Positions 1 to 14,278 are shown, counted from the first letter of the stretch. The stretch is 64,000 nucleotides of DNA from Prunus persica (GCF_000346465.2 NC_034014.1:24980810-25044809); one strand, 5' to 3'. The notes: generated by a model from the letters alone, not told the origin. Made by a program: numbers and translations.

Positions 1-2048
1 TCAGAATCGTATTATCTTAATATATAAAAAATTAAAATGTTGGGTTTTAGAGAAATATTATATATAACCAGACGCATTATAAGAATTCATGATGATATAG
101 AAATCCAAACGTGAAAACAAACTCAAACATATGACCAATTCACCATATAATAACAAAATAAATTCAGTTGAGGTAGGATTGGTTCCACCAAAAAATTATT
201 AATAAGAAGAAACTTTCTCCTCTAATAAACAATGAAAGTTTTAAACATTAAAAAAAATACTATCAAATAAGAAGAAAAACCCATTTATTTAATCCTCCAA
301 TAATTGTTGGGAATTTGAAAGAAGTGCCCAACTTTGATAGTTGGGGTTTGGTAGATCATATAGTCAAATATATGTTGGGCAATTTCGAGCATAATGTTGT
401 GCACGTCGCAAACCATAGGATGTGCTTCGACAAGATAATGGCTATAAGGATTTGAACCATTCCATTTCCCTCAACACAACCATCATTTAGTCCTAAATGT
501 GATTATTTTTCATATAGATGCTCTTTAATAAGGTTATGGGTGTGATTTCACATCACAAAATTGACCAGCTAAATCGACCATAATAATTAATGTAATATGT
601 ACACAATAAATTATATATATGTCGATACATCATATATTAATCATCTAAATTGGTTACAATAATTGATGTAATAAATAGGCGAAGAGTTAGGTATACGTTG
701 ATGCATAAAGTACCATGTGATGTCAAATTGTGGGATAAGACATTACCAGCCCCTGAAATTATTGGTGATGAATTATATAACCAGCCTTGTTTGCTTTCCA
801 ACAAGGAGGCCATTAGTGTTTGGATTTCAACGAGGCATTTCTTAGGCACAAAGGGAAACTAGTCTTGTCCATTATGATTCTCTAGGTAGCCAATCAACGG
901 CCTACTATCGATCTTCAAAATCCCAAGAAAATGGAAGCCCCACACAACAGCTATCATGATTCATGCATATGTACTGGTTCTAGTTGGTGGTTCTCAGAAA
1001 AACAAATGCAGTACTTTTGATCCCTCATCGATTTTATATATTTTGACTGAGGTCAAATGTGGCTGCCTACTGTCAAATGTGTGTGTGCTAGTTGTTACAT
1101 GATCCAAATCATAATCACACTTAGGAAACTAATTAATCAATTAATTTGAATTGAAACTTGGTAATATTTTTTTTACTGTTGAGAGGTCCAAAGTAAAAGG
1201 GTAAAACAGCTGTATGAGGAGGCAGTTGGTTTTGTATGTGAGCTCAACATCACAATCTAGATGTAAAGTCGGTTCCCCCAACCCAAGTAATTTAAAAAAG
1301 AGCATTCGTCCATTTCCCACTAAATAAAGGAGAAAGCAACAAAGTCCTATAAGGTCAGAATCATCATGTATTCACAATGAAAGATGCTTCGAAAATGACT
1401 GCCCTTTCATTCCAAAGAAAAGAACAAAACTAAACCAAACAAAGTGTACTACCGCCTGTCGCTCCTCCTCCATGAAACATGACACCAATTTCTTCAATGA
1501 CCTAAGACCATGCCTAGATTCTGTGTCATGTCTTAAACCTTAGGTCTTAACTATCTCACGTCATAAGCTTTAAACTATGAACTTCCAGGCAGGCCCAAGG
1601 TCTTAAGCCAAGGACTATAGGTCGATATTCAGGCCTCCCGCGAACCATGAGTACAAGGCATTGAGTCACGGTGATCGAGGCCGAGTCATCGAGACTTGAT
1701 GTGAAGCTTAGGGTTGAAGAAACTTTTCTTTTGATTTTAATTATTCCCAGGATCGCTAGACTTTGAATGCCTTCTCTTTAGATTTATATTTTTATTGTTG
1801 TACAAACGGGACCCCAAAAAAAAGACTCAAGAGTATTGAGTGCGGGATTAATACTCTGCATCTCTAGAGCTATCTTGTACGGCTTTAAAAAGAAAACAAG
1901 TAAGAAATCGTATGTGGGAAACAGATGATAAACGTACCTAATATGTTATTTGGATATACAAAGAAGTTCACAATCAGTTCTAACAAAGGAGCCAGTCTTT
2001 CAACAAATATCATTTTACATGAACAAAAATCCCCATGAAATCAATCAA
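1..2048. other. Intergenic, no supported gene
   Basis: AT-rich DNA without a recognisable coding region. The only open frames are about 70 codons, lie opposite one another at 637-862 and resemble no family I know. The stretch from 1490 to 1720 has several similar short phrases built around 'taaaccttaggtctta' but no clear repeat unit. The part nearest 2048 is presumably the 3' UTR and downstream region of the minus-strand FTSH gene. Confidence 0.6.
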
Positions 2049-4438
2049 CTATGCAGGCACAACATCTGGTTGAATGGGTGGCGACCGACCATCGTCCACA
2101 TTCCCACCCTCAGTGGTCTCTTTAGGCTCCTTATCTTCTTCTTGGAACCCTTCCTTGAATCTGTCATAGTTTGTGGGCTCGTTTGACTTAAATGGGCGCT
2201 CTCCCAATACTCGAACCAAGTCATCTTGGTGAAGGACCTCCTTTTCCAGCAACAGCTCTGCGATCTGTCCTACTTGCTCTTTGTGCTCCTCTATCAGCTC
2301 AATGGTGCGGACATATGCTTTGGCCACCCATTCTCTAACTTCACTGTCGATTATTGCACCGGTCTTGCTGCTGTAAGGCTTGGCCATCTCAAATGCATCA
2401 TCCCTTTGAGGAAAAGAAAGAAGACCCACCTTGTCGCTGAAGCCATACACTGCAACTTGGGCATAAGTCATTTTGGTCACTTTCTCCAAGTCATTCTGTG
2501 CTCCAGTAGAAATCTTCCCCAACAATACCTACTCCAAGAGTATCGCAGCAGTTAGTGACTCAATAAAAGTCAGCTGATAAATTCTCAAATGTTGCAAAGA
2601 TGCCTTTCGTTTTAAAATTAAAATGTTGTGCCATCATAGCAATGCCACGACTTCAACTTTCTAGTTACAGGAGCCTCATCATGCAAAACCAGCCACAATT
2701 TTTTGTCTCTATCAAATCGCAGACTAAGATGTATAGTCAAAGATTTTAGGCATGTTTTCTATATTAACAAATCTTACTTAATAACTGATGGGCATCCAAA
2801 AACAGATTATTGCACAACATACACATACATGCACACTAATGGAAGAGTTGTTGACGATTCGAGAATGTGAACACCTTTCTATGTAAAGATTCAAAAGGAA
2901 ATAAGTTCAAGAACAGAGAAGCTTTGACCCCTCGGTTTTGAGAGCTACAAAAGGTCCCTCAATGAGATTTTGTAAACGTCACCTTTTGAGTCTACAGCAT
3001 TGTGCTTGATCATTTTATGATAATTACTGTTAAATAAAACAAGTCTGCAGTCACAAACTACTTGAACATTACAACACAACTGGAGTCATTACTTATGAAT
3101 CATTTCATGGAAAAGACTTAAAGAACAAAATACATCACATACTTTCGGCATTCACTATTAAAAGTTTATGGTTGCTTGGTTGCCAAGATGGCATTCTCAG
3201 AAATTTAAACAACTTCATGTTTCAGTTGCATTCCCCATATTTGAATTGAACGAGTGATATACCATGCTAAAGTGCCTTTGTAACTTTCTAGAGTTGAAGC
3301 TAAACCATGAATAAATAAGTCTCGATGAGGAAGGAGGGATGGTGGGAGCATGTAAGCTTCATTCTTTAATAAATCTAATCATATGATTCATATCCCGACT
3401 TACTCATTTAGAAACTTTGGGAAAGAAAGAGAGCTTTACCTGCTCAGCAGCTCGACCACCAAGGGTCATGCATGTCATGTCAAAGAGCTGCTCTTTGGTC
3501 ATAAGAAGATTTTCATTGGGAACATACTGAGCAAACCCCAATGCTGCAGTACCACGTGGAACAATAGTTACTTTAAGCAAAGGTTCTGCATGTTCCAGGA
3601 ACCAACCAGCAACAGCATGACCAGATTCATGGTAAGCAACAGTCCGTCTTTCCAGCTTGCTTACTACCTGCATAAAGAAACCAGTAAAGCTTTAAATATC
3701 TCGGTAGCTCCATACAAAACCTTTCTAATACTCAGTAATCTTTGAGTCATAAAGAAGTCAACAACTATGCAGAATGTCATGCAGTGGCAACAGATTACCT
3801 TGTTCTTCTTCTCTAGACCACCTATCACCCTGTCTATAGCTGCCTCAAAATGTTTCATGGTGATCTTTGGGCTCTCATTCCTTGCAGCAATCAAGGCAGC
3901 TTCGTTGCAGACATTTGCTATGTCTGCTCCAGCAAATCCAGGGGTGAGAGCAGCAAGTCTCTCTGAGTAATATGATGGTTCCAAATCCAACTTGAGCTTG
4001 TTCAGATATATTTGAAAAATCTGGTTACGACCTTTGATGTCTGGTTTATCAATAGTAATTTGACGGTCAAACCGACCAGGCCTCAAGAGTGCTTTATCTA
4101 GAATATCTGGCCTATTGGTGCCAGCAAGTACAACAACTCCAGCAGTGGTTCCAAATCCATCCATTTCCACAAGTAATTGATTGAGAGTACTTTCACGCTC
4201 GTCATGGCCACCTGAAAAGCCTCCACGCCCTCTAGCTCGGCCAATTGCATCAATCTCATCAATAAATATTATACTGGGTGCGCATTGTCTTGCCTCTTGA
4301 AATAAGCTTCGAACCCTTGATGGCCCAACACCAACAAACATTTCCATAAAATCTGAACCAGATATAGATAGAAAAGGCACCCTAGATTCACCTGCAGTTG
4401 CCTTTGCAAGAAGCGTCTTTCCCGTTCCAGGAGGGCCA

Positions 4439-4479
<41 letters not shown>

Positions 4480-6521
4480 GTATTTCTTAGGGTTCTTTAG
4501 AAAGTGCACAAACTCCATTATTTCTTGCTTAGCCTCATCACAGCCAGCTACATCTTTAAAAAAAACCTGAATCATAATGTGGGCATGAATGTAATTGTTG
4601 TAAATAATTCAGTTTAGGTATACTAAGACAATAAATATGATGAAGACAAACACAAGCAAATGAAATGCATACTTAACCTTGTTTTTGGCATTCTTATCCA
4701 ATTTTGTGATCTGCGCTTTCCCTATATTGAATATTCCTCGGCCACCTTTTCCACCTGGCCCACCAATGCTAGGCATTTTTCGGCTCATATACCAAAGGGC
4801 TCCCAGAAGCAACGCCGTTGGCCCATACCTCATCAATTCTTGGAACCAATTTATTTGGGATACATAAATTACAGGAACAAAATCATGACGGTCAAACCCT
4901 AAAGCTTCTTGGGCTTCCTCCAACTTTTCCTCAAAAGATTCAACACTCCCTATGTTAAAATAATATTTATACTGGGTTGTATTTCCTCCTGAGGAAGAAC
5001 CATCAGCAGGTCCCTTTACAGCATCATCGCCACTCTGTTTCTTATCATGTGGGGAGCTCCTTACGTACACTTTCGCAACTGATTTGTTTGCAACTTCAAT
5101 GTGATCCACCAACCCAGGTTCAAGTAGTTTGTTTTTAAATTCTTGGAAACTTATCTGGGAAATATACCAATCAGCTTAAACAGAAATAATTAAAGAAAAT
5201 CGGATAAAATTTCTCCATAGTTGTAGGGAGAAACGCAAAACCACAAGTATTAATATCATAAATCCTTAATCTTTAACAAACTATAGCATCAAATGATCCT
5301 CTAAGCAGTTTTTCGGATAACATAACAGCATGAAATGGCTAGGCTACTAGAACTTGTTTGGCAGATAGCCTACAAGATGCAAGTTCATACTCACTGTGTT
5401 GAAGAAATACCATATGCATAATACTTATGCTTTCTGACATGAATGCAACAGAATAGAATTTATCTAAAATGCACGGAAGCCCGCAAACCATATGAATCTT
5501 TCTAAGTCCCAAGTGTAGAAATCCTCAACAGTATATAAAGGTGAACGTAATGCAACAACATTTCGTTAGCACCAACAAGAAGAATGCACGAAGATGCTAA
5601 CAAAACAAATGTTATCTAGCATAAGAAAATAGATTGCAATTCACATACACAGCGACCTTAACCAACCTATCCATCTATTCAACAACTAGTTGCTGTAATC
5701 ATATTGATTACCTCCTTCGCTTGTTGAGGATTAAGTAATACTGATGTGAAAACAAAGCCAAAGAACATAATAGGACCGATAATCTGATGCCAAGGAATAA
5801 AAAATTCCCGGGGATTCCCCTGATCACCTGCATTTGAGCCCTCTGAAGAAAACTGAAACTAATGAGTACAGTAAAATAATGTTGCACTCGCTCAAAACAC
5901 ATTAATGGAGAAAAGAAAAAAAAGAAAAAAAAACCTACAAATACTAAATATGTGACACACCTTTGGACCCGGATTTCTGCCCATCCCCTTTTGGAATTTC
6001 CTTCTTATTTTTTGGATAATAATTTTCATAATCTGAAAGAATAAACAACTGTAAAATCCATACATAAATACATTACGCTAACCATCAAATGTATAAAATC
6101 AAACATTTTTCTTTAACGCTTGGGCAGAGAACCTTACTTTTTTTCTCGTGCCCTCGGCTGGAGAAGAAGCGACGAATTCTAGGGTTTGCGAGAAAAGACT
6201 TAAAATTCGACAAGTAAGTATTAGAGACGAGCTGCTTCCCAGCTCCATTATAAGTCAAATATCCCCTCAGAAGCCCTAGCTCGCCATCAACGCCTGAAAT
6301 GCACGCATTTCCGAGTGGCACCGTTTCTTGCAGAAATGTAGTCCTTCCGTTGTAAGTACCCGAAATCACGTTCTACACAGCAAAATATCAAACTTCATCA
6401 ACCAACAAGAAATAAATTTAGAGAAGAGATTTAAAAATAAGGTTTTTTGTGATATTATCACTCTTTTGAATTTAGAACGAGCCGAGTGGGAAAGCGAGCG
6501 TCCGATGCTTGAGAAAACCAT
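2049..6521 (-). CDS. FTSH10: Mitochondrial m-AAA protease FTSH3/FTSH10-like
   Basis: ATP-dependent zinc metalloprotease expected in the mitochondrial inner membrane, where plant FTSH3/FTSH10 form the matrix-facing m-AAA complex that degrades unassembled respiratory subunits. Eight exons fit one frame of 816 aa: 6521-6462, 6372-6138, 6032-5961, 5842-5712, 5154-4678, 4566-3799, 3667-3440, 2528-2049. The start [18 protein letters not shown] is basic and Ser-rich like a mitochondrial presequence, and [17 protein letters not shown] follows. Membrane segments are visible in exon 4 ([17 protein letters not shown]) and exon 5 ([14 protein letters not shown]). Exon 6 holds Walker A GPPGTGKT, Walker [10 protein letters not shown] and the arginine-finger region RPGRFDR. 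Exon 7 holds the zinc ligand motif HESGH. Length matches the family (about 810 aa). FTSH3 and FTSH10 are close paralogues; choosing between them is uncertain. Confidence 0.95.
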
Positions 6522-6599
6522 TGTATCGAGCCTTGAGGATCGTATCGGGTAGAAAACGGTGCTTTTGAAACCCTAGAGAGAGCTTTGCGGGTCTGTTTG

Positions 6600-7368
6600 G
6601 TTTCCGAGAAAAAATTCAGGTGCCAAAATTTGATAGGGATGGAAACAAAGACAGAGCGAAGGAGGGGTTACCGGAATTAGGATGGTGTGGGACTGAAAGA
6701 GCAGAGGCGGAGAAAGGGAATGATTTCGTGCCCAGAATCAGAAACCGCCTTCTTTATTATTGAATTACCAATTAGCCCTTGGTTATGGGACATGGGGTAT
6801 GAAATTAGTGAGGTTACTTTTGTCAATATGTAATGCTTCTTCGAGTTTTGGAGCCTGAAGATGGTACCAAATTACCAATATGCACCCGGTTAGTTTGGTC
6901 ACCTTGCTCCCGTGTTAACAGAATTATAATTTTCAAAAATAGAAAAATATATTTAGATTTTGCCACTCCTAAAATAACTCTCTCCACTCCTTTACACCCT
7001 CATCTCACAGTACATGAAGGGGTGCCAAAATAAAAAATGTGGCTATATAGAAAATGCACTTCAAAACTAGCTTCTCACCCTTCTCATACTTTAAACATGA
7101 ATAGACAAATTTGGTGTGGTTACTTAAGTAATTTTTATTTTTTTTGGCTTCAAATAGCATAAGTTACATAACATAACACAAAATTAACTTAATCAATACT
7201 TATTTACTTCTTGTAGTTTGAAACATTCTTTATTGCCTTATGATATCGACAATACAATCTACATCGGACTTTAACATACAAATCATTATTGTACCTCACT
7301 GTATATTTCACATATATAATAATTAACTACGATGATTAGACTTTAACAATATGAATATATGAATTCAT
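6600..7368. other. Spacer between FTSH gene and WRKY gene
   Basis: Contains the presumed promoter of the minus-strand FTSH gene (about 6522-6800) and the presumed 3' flank of the WRKY gene. No coding potential, RNA gene or repeat is recognised. Confidence 0.5.
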
Positions 7369-9234
7369 TCATCCAAAGCTATGATTAAAATCAATATCGA
7401 AATACGAAGTAGCCCATGATAGAGAAGAAGGAGATGTTGGAGACGACCGGTAGGAGGAACAAGAAGAATTTGAAGAAGCACTTGATGGATTAGGGTTCCT
7501 AATCATAAATGGCACCACATCTTGAAGCAACCCTTGTGCGTTTGGCTCTTTTTCAACAAATTCTTGATGTTGGTCGGGGAATGGGCCGGGCTGCAGATCC
7601 GGGTCCGGGTCAGGGTCAGGGGTAATGCTTCGCGGGCTCTCTTGGGCTTCATGTTCACGGTCTTCTGCGCGTGGCTTTGAGGTTTTGTTCCTGGGCTTCT
7701 TCATAGGTGGGCTGGTGTTCTGGGCCTGGTTGTTGAGTGGGAAAAATGGGTAGGCAAAGTGTAAGTGGAGCCCTTCATAGGTGATGATGAGTGTGTCTGG
7801 GTCCTCACTCGACCTCTCAACTTGCTTCTTAGCACTGCACCTTGGGTTTGTGCACCTGTAATAGCTCCTATTTTTCAAAAAATTTTAATCAACACAACCC
7901 AAAAAAAAGCTTGGTAAGAAAATGGAAATAAATAATTCCAAAAAAAAAAAAAAAGAATTTGAGATATACTTTAATTGCATGATTGTAGCACTGTGTCAAA
8001 CTTTGTTTTAATTTATTGTCAGGGCTGATAGTGTGGCCTAGACCTAGGCCTAGGCTTGGACTTCATTTAGGTCAAGCTACTTGCATATAGGTAGGCATAT
8101 TTAAGGATAATCTACCTGCTTAAGGTGTTGATTAGGGCGGTTGGATTCATGGGGTAGTACTAATTAGAGAGCAATTTGTAAACTAGTCTGCTTAATTAGT
8201 ATTAAAGTTGCCTAAATCATGCAGATTCGGACTCATACGTATACTATAATGAAGTAGGTTTAGGACCCTAATTAAGCCTTCAATGCAAAGTTGAATGGTT
8301 TAGGTTTGAAATAAACAAATGATGCGACTTCTATGCATCACTTGTCATTTCTTTCAAGTTTGAAATAACTAGCATTCCAATCTATGAATACAAATATATA
8401 GATTTGATCTCTTTTTTCTTTTTTTTCCCCCTTTCTAATATGCATACATTATCTTGTTACGAAAGAAATATATCGTTGTTCACACTTCTCTTGAAGCTTC
8501 TTGCATTAGCCCTTCACGACAAGTTACTCAACGTTTTAATAATTAGTATTTTGAAATTAAAATTCATATAATTTCAGCGATAAAGTACTTACCATTGCAC
8601 CTAATAAAGAGAAACTACGGCTCTCATCTTAAAAAAACAATCATATGATATTTACTATGGCGGCAATAATACCGAACCTTACAGCTTTTAAAATACTTAA
8701 TTCCATAGAGGGGAAGAAGAAAGAATGAGATATGCTAATATAGTTACCTAGGATTTGGGCTATTCTTAATGGATTTCTGCCCGTACTTCCTCCATTTATA
8801 GCCATCATCAGCCATTGCTCCATTGTCACAGCTTTTAATCTTCAGAGTGTACTTATGCTCAACCTTGCTCAAACCCCTTTCCAGTGTTGAGAGCCTGCAA
8901 AATAATACACCGGAAAAAAAAAACCCAATTAAAATTAAAATTATATGAAAATAATAATTATTATTGTAACATATACCAACCTAGCCGGTGAAAGTTCTTG
9001 GGGTTGAATTGTTCCAGTGGTGACAGACAAAGCAGTCTCGATATCTTTGATTGTTGGACCAGAATAGACGGTCGGGATGAACCGATTAACAACACTATCT
9101 TCATTGGAAACACTCATCTGGGATTGTAGAGCCGCCTCTGGTAGCACAAAGAATGGTGTCTCATTGTCCAGAAGCTCTCTCACGAGCTCCTCCTCCGACC
9201 CGTCGGACCACGTGGCACCCATTGCGTCCTCCAT
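7369..9234 (-). CDS. WRKY49: WRKY49-like transcription factor
   Basis: Nuclear DNA-binding protein of the plant WRKY family, which binds W-boxes (TTGACC/T). Three exons: 9234-8981, 8894-8748 and 7867-7369, joining to 299 aa. Exon 2 carries DDGYKWRKYGQKSIKNSPNPR with the canonical WRKYGQK heptad. Exon 3 continues SYYRCTNPRCSAKKQVERS and ends the zinc finger at GLHLH, so the finger is C-x4-C-x23-H-x-H. The intron falls inside the Arg codon of the NPR/SYY junction, the usual position for this class. The sequence NSPNPRSYYRCTNPRC and the following ITYEGLHLHFAYPF agree with remembered Arabidopsis WRKY49. The rest is low-complexity Pro/Ser/Asp-rich, including a DPDPDPD run and a Ser-rich tail. The assignment to WRKY49 rather than a neighbouring subgroup member is good but not proven. 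Confidence 0.93.
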
Positions 9235-9369
9235 TGTTAACAGAAGAAGAAGAAGGCTGAAAGAAAATGAGTTGATAAGATGAGAAATGAAAAGCTCATG
9301 AAGAAATAAAAGAAGGGAAAGGGTGGAGCAGATGGAGAGGGGAAGGTGTCACGTCTACGTGTTTGCCTC

Positions 9370-9426
9370 TTGACTTTAAAAGCAAGCGAGAGGGTTTTGG
9401 TGTTTTGTATGGATTCTACTTTGACT
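9370..9426. promoter_or_regulatory. Two W-box cores upstream of the WRKY49-like gene
   Basis: TTGACT occurs at 9370-9375 and 9421-9426, about 136 and 187 bp upstream of the WRKY start codon at 9234. WRKY promoters often carry W-boxes for auto- or cross-regulation, so this is suggestive. The hexamer is common by chance in AT-rich DNA. Confidence 0.35.
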
Positions 9427-9429
9427 TAA

Positions 9430-12400
9430 CTAAGAATTCTCTTCCCGTTCAAACACTAACATATTTGGTAAACTGAACATTTGGCACCACCTCATTATAT
9501 TACTATTGATATTCTTTGTGCGAAAAATGCGAGTGATTATTTTAGAATATTACTATAATAAAGTTATTTTGCACACGTGTTATAATATGAGTAAATATTT
9601 ATTGATACTATTTCTTAAAATAAAGAAAAATAAATTATGTCATCTATTTATATTATAACACGTGTATAAAATATATGACGTGACCGTAGTATTTTATAAT
9701 TTCTTCAAAAATACATGCTGAGGTAAGTTTGATCTTGGAAAATTTTACACAACCCAAATTATGGAGGAGCCATTAATTTACTTTTTTGGTTTGCTGCGTT
9801 CTCTGTGTTTTCATTTAAGTGTGTTCTTTGTCTTGTTATCTTGTGTTTTTGATGGGATAGATGCATTACGGTGGACCAAAGCTACCTGACCCATGACCCA
9901 ATCTCAACCAAAGCAAGAGTCAACCACTAAAGAATCAATAGAAATATACCTTTTCATTATTTTTCAAAGAGTTGTTCTCTCTTTCTTTGAATAAACAAAT
10001 TAAAGCATTGATCTTCATTATCACTCTTTCTAAATTCTTTAAGGAAGCATATAATTGGCTACCTGGATATAGTTACTTAAGAAGGAGTAGATGAAGTATG
10101 ATGACTTGTGAACTATAAAAAAAAACAGTTCAATTAGAGGGATCAAGCTATAAAACCCAACTTTTTTCTCAACTCTATTTTTTTCCAAATTAGTCTCGAT
10201 CGTGCGGGATGAGTTGCATGGATTGCCAATTCATATGATACCTTTGAGGTGAAAAAGAAAAAGAGATATGGTTCAAATGTATCTTCCTTAATAAAACTTA
10301 TAACATAAAGTTGCTCACATGTCATGAAAACCATAATAGACTAAATTTGTTTTTGTTTTGTTTTGTTTTTTGTTTTTTGTTTTTGCAGCTGGTCTTATTG
10401 ATCTTCTCTCCTTGCTCCATTAGTTAATGCAATGAATGGTTATAAATGATTACCGATGAGGTTAGATGCTTTACTACAAACATAGAATATTTGCTAAAAG
10501 AAGATAAAAATTAAAGTCTTCCCGTATTTAAGGTTTACACTCATAGAAGACTAAGCATGCATGTTTAGTGCATAATTTCCAAGATTTATTTATTTATTTA
10601 TTGATAATTCCAAGCAATCAGTAGCTTATTATATAACTTGAACCATGTCTAATTTCCCAAATCTCTACGCTTCACTATTTAGATCTTTAGATACATTTTT
10701 GCAGTCGATGGGCTGGCGGTGCAAACAGTCAGTGCCTATGCTATGCCTAAATACCAACATAGTGGTCCACCCACACACATACAATTGCCTCCATCGTTAT
10801 CACAAGAGAAAACAAAATTAATTCTTGCAACTAAACTAAATTATGCCCATCCAAATTCATTAATTAAGAGGTGATTAGTACTTTGCATTATGAGGAATGA
10901 CCTATTGTTACGTTATGTTGCAAGACTGTTAATCAGACTAGAAAACGACGTGTTGAAAAAGAAAAAAAAAATCTATGGTGTGTGTGGTATTATTCAACTA
11001 CCATCACCATAACTTATTTAGAAAGTTTATCTTGAAACACAAGGGGAACCGAGTGGTTGCTTCAGAGTGAGGGCAGGTTTGGCGGCTTGTGGCTTTGACT
11101 TTTGTGAATCGTAGAAACCTCTAGAGGGTGCTCTGTTTCTCTGTGACCCTACCCTCATAAAAACACAAACTTAGGGTTGACCGTCAGACAATCGGAAAGA
11201 GAGAGGCGTCGGCTAGCGAAGGAAGAAGTGGAGTGGGCACAGGTTAAGAACAAAAAGAAATTAGAAAAAACACATACACACAGAGAAATCTTTGGTTGGA
11301 CGTGTTTGCAAAAGTCAACCCTTTTTTACGTGGGGCCATGTGGGGACACGTGTGATGGGGAGGCCCCACTCGTGTCGAGGTTCACGAGGGAAATGGAGGG
11401 GGAGGGAGGCTCTGGAGCTGTCGACGTCCTGGTGTTGGAGGAGGGCTTGATCCGAGAAGTGACGGTGCAACTAATCTCTTTGGGGTGAAAACAAGAAAGA
11501 GAAGGATGGGTGGGTCCTAAGGAAACAGGGTCTGCTTAAGGGCACATGTCTAGTCGATCGTCCTTCGAAATGCAAGGGCGGCAGATGCATCTTCCCCTAG
11601 TAGTCAAAAACTGATCTTCTACCTTGGAAAAACACTACCCTTATTTTTGTATCTATGTGATTTAGAGGTATGCTCCTCTCACTTTTGAGATTGCGCAATG
11701 TGTAACCGTTGGTACATTTGACCTTCATAATGCATAAACAGTTTGAATTCATTTATGGTTGATGAGATAACGAGTTTGGGTTTTGTTTGGATACATTTAG
11801 TGTCATTTTCTCTTCACCTTTGATGATGTTGGGTCTCTGCTTTTGTGAGGATATGATTCGGAAAATTTGTGAGGATATCATTCGAGGCCTTCTTGAGCAA
11901 TGCTTGAGCTCTCTTGAAACACCTTCAGTAATGCTCAAACCCTCTTAAGACCTCTCCAACAATGCTCGAACCTCCCTTCAGTTAATGAAATTCTAAAAAT
12001 AAAAAAAATGGGTGAAAAGTCTTTAAGATCATCTCTAATTATGACTTATAGGTCATATGTAGCCCTTAAATATGCAAAATTCATCTCCAGTCATGGACAA
12101 AAAAAAGAAAAAGAAAAACCCAAATTTTGAGGGCCACAATTAGCCTTTTAACCCTTCAACCAGGCCACATGTAGCCCATGCCAAATTTTTTTATGGACCC
12201 AGCGAATGTGCTGCCCAATAAGAGAAAGTATCATGTGTAGGAGTGAGCATGGTAACATCTCGTGTAACTGCGATCCAAAGATTGATATTAAAGGTGCACT
12301 GTTATTATTATTATTTTTATAACTTTTTTGTTGAGGCCTAAAAAGTCACGAGACACCAATTCATTTAAAGCCCAATATGACATACGAAATAAAGGGATAA

Positions 12401-12660
12401 ATTGGTATTTAATACAGGAAAATAAATAAAAAAATATAAAAATAAAAATAATAAAAAAATAAAATATATATATATATATATATGCATGCTTTTATACATA
12501 TTTTAAGAGTATCCAAGCCATGCCAAATCTATTCATTTAAATCTGATGTCTCTAAGCTTGATCACAAAAGCCTAAGCTGGTACAACACATGCCTAAGCAT
12601 TTCAAGCACATGCCAAATAACTCCATGTAAGGCTAATACATTTTTCTAATGCTATTCACC
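9430..12660. other. Intergenic, gene-poor
   Basis: Long AT-rich spacer with no supported gene. A GC-richer island at about 11040-11580 has several ACGT cores (for example GGACACGTGTGA near 11344) and a 103-codon open frame on the plus strand with no recognisable domain; it looks more like promoter or UTR than protein. A pure AT microsatellite lies near 12465-12482. Confidence 0.5.
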
Positions 12661-12837
12661 TACCAAGCTCACATGAACCCAAGTCATGTGGTTCACGGGA
12701 CTTACATGAGGGGTTGTGGTGTAGAAGGTTACGAAGGTCCACAAGGCCCATGAAAGCTCTTGGATAATGGAGACTTTGGGCTAGTTACTTGGAGTTCTCC
12801 AATGTGGGTGAGCAAATAAGATACTCTTTAAACGCTC

Positions 12838-13290
12838 CTTATTACCAGTTGGAAATAAGCCAATTCTGACACTTCCTTTTACCCTTAGGAAATAGTCATT
12901 TTCCAATGCCTTGCTTTACCTGTTGGAAATAAGAATGTCCCAATTCTCCCTTTTACTCGTTGTAAATAGGCTGGTTCAAATACTTCCTTTTACTTATTGG
13001 AAACCAAAGAGACTCTTCACATTCTATAAATTGGGAGGCTTTGCCCAAGCAAAAACCAACTTCTTTGGGTTGTTGCAAGCCTCCCAGCAACCATGAGAAC
13101 CCACTTCTTTGAGTGACTGCAAGCACCCAACAACCATCAGAGCACCTTCCTTTGATTGCTGGAAGCATTCCAACAGTCATCATAGTTATTCCTCAGCCAT
13201 CAACCTTCATCCTTTGGCTATTGCAAGCATCTCAATGACCATCAACCCATTCTCTTAGCTATTGCAAGCATCCCAGCAGCCATCACAACC
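12838..13290. repeat. Two adjacent diverged minisatellites, possibly inside an old LTR element
   Basis: From about 12838 to 13010 a phrase of roughly 40-55 bp recurs with the core 'cttccttttac..ttggaaata'. From about 13071 to 13290 a different phrase of roughly 45-60 bp recurs about five times with the core 'attgcaagcatcccagca' followed by 'accatca'. The surrounding 12.66-13.85 kb is non-coding. The arrangement could be a decayed LTR or a non-autonomous retroelement, but no partner LTR, primer-binding site or polyprotein was identified. Confidence 0.5.
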
Positions 13291-14278
13291 ATTTCCCCTG
13301 CTTTTTTAGCTTTGAAATCCTTTATCTTCCTTATAAAGCCTCATCAAGCATAACTCAAAGCCTTTCCTTACTCCACATACTCTGCCAAGCTATGAACACC
13401 ATAGCCCTCAAGCCTCAAGATTTTCCTTCCATTCTCATTCTTTCTTGAAACTCTTAAATCACCATAGCTAGAGATTCAAACAACAAATTTTTAGCACCCA
13501 AACTCAAGCATATCTATCAGTATGCCAAGTGCATGCATTCTCATTTGCTAAACTTGTGGGTCTTTATCTCCCACACTCCAAGCTCCCAAGCTCATACAAT
13601 CTCTGTTCAACATCAGCAAATCATCGCACCTATTTCTTAGCCACTGGAAGAATAACATAGTACTCCCATATGACTTGCTTCTCTTTTAGGATGCTTTGGG
13701 CCAAGTTCTAGCCAACTCATAAAAAAAGGCAATGAAGGCTTGATTCACCACTCTATGGTGGTCCAAGAATCAACAAGCCTGGACAAGCCTTCTGACGAAA
13801 AAGATCCTAACACTTTTAAATGTCAGTAAATTCTTTTTTTCTAATGTATAAAAAATTTGAAACTTAAAATTTTTTTTCTTTCTCATTTTACATTTTATAT
13901 ATATATAAAATTCTTTTTATTTTAAAAAAAATATAAACAATTCTGACAATTGGAATGTATAAGGGGCTTTTTCTTTTCGGCAGCTACAAATGGGCTGGGA
14001 TGTCGTAAGGAGCAAGTGGGTGAAATTACCCTATGTGTCTGAGTTCAAGAATTAGACCCTAAGAATGCTTCGAAAGGGTAATAAAGCCTTAGGAAGCACC
14101 CTGGTTATTTTCACCAACAAAAACAACAGCTGCTTACAGATAGATTCTTAGCTTGACATGAGAAGCTTGTGGCATGGAAGCAAAGCAGTCATGAGTTTAG
14201 CATTAAAGAGAGAGAAGGCTGTGAATTCCTAGGAGAAACATGGGTTTTAAAGTAGAAGAGAAGAAATTTTAAGAGAGT

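Noticed and set aside
11177..11488. 103-codon open frame on the plus strand in a GC-richer island
   Set aside because: It begins in a non-coding context, has no family resemblance and contains ACGT-rich promoter-like sequence. Kept only as an intergenic note.
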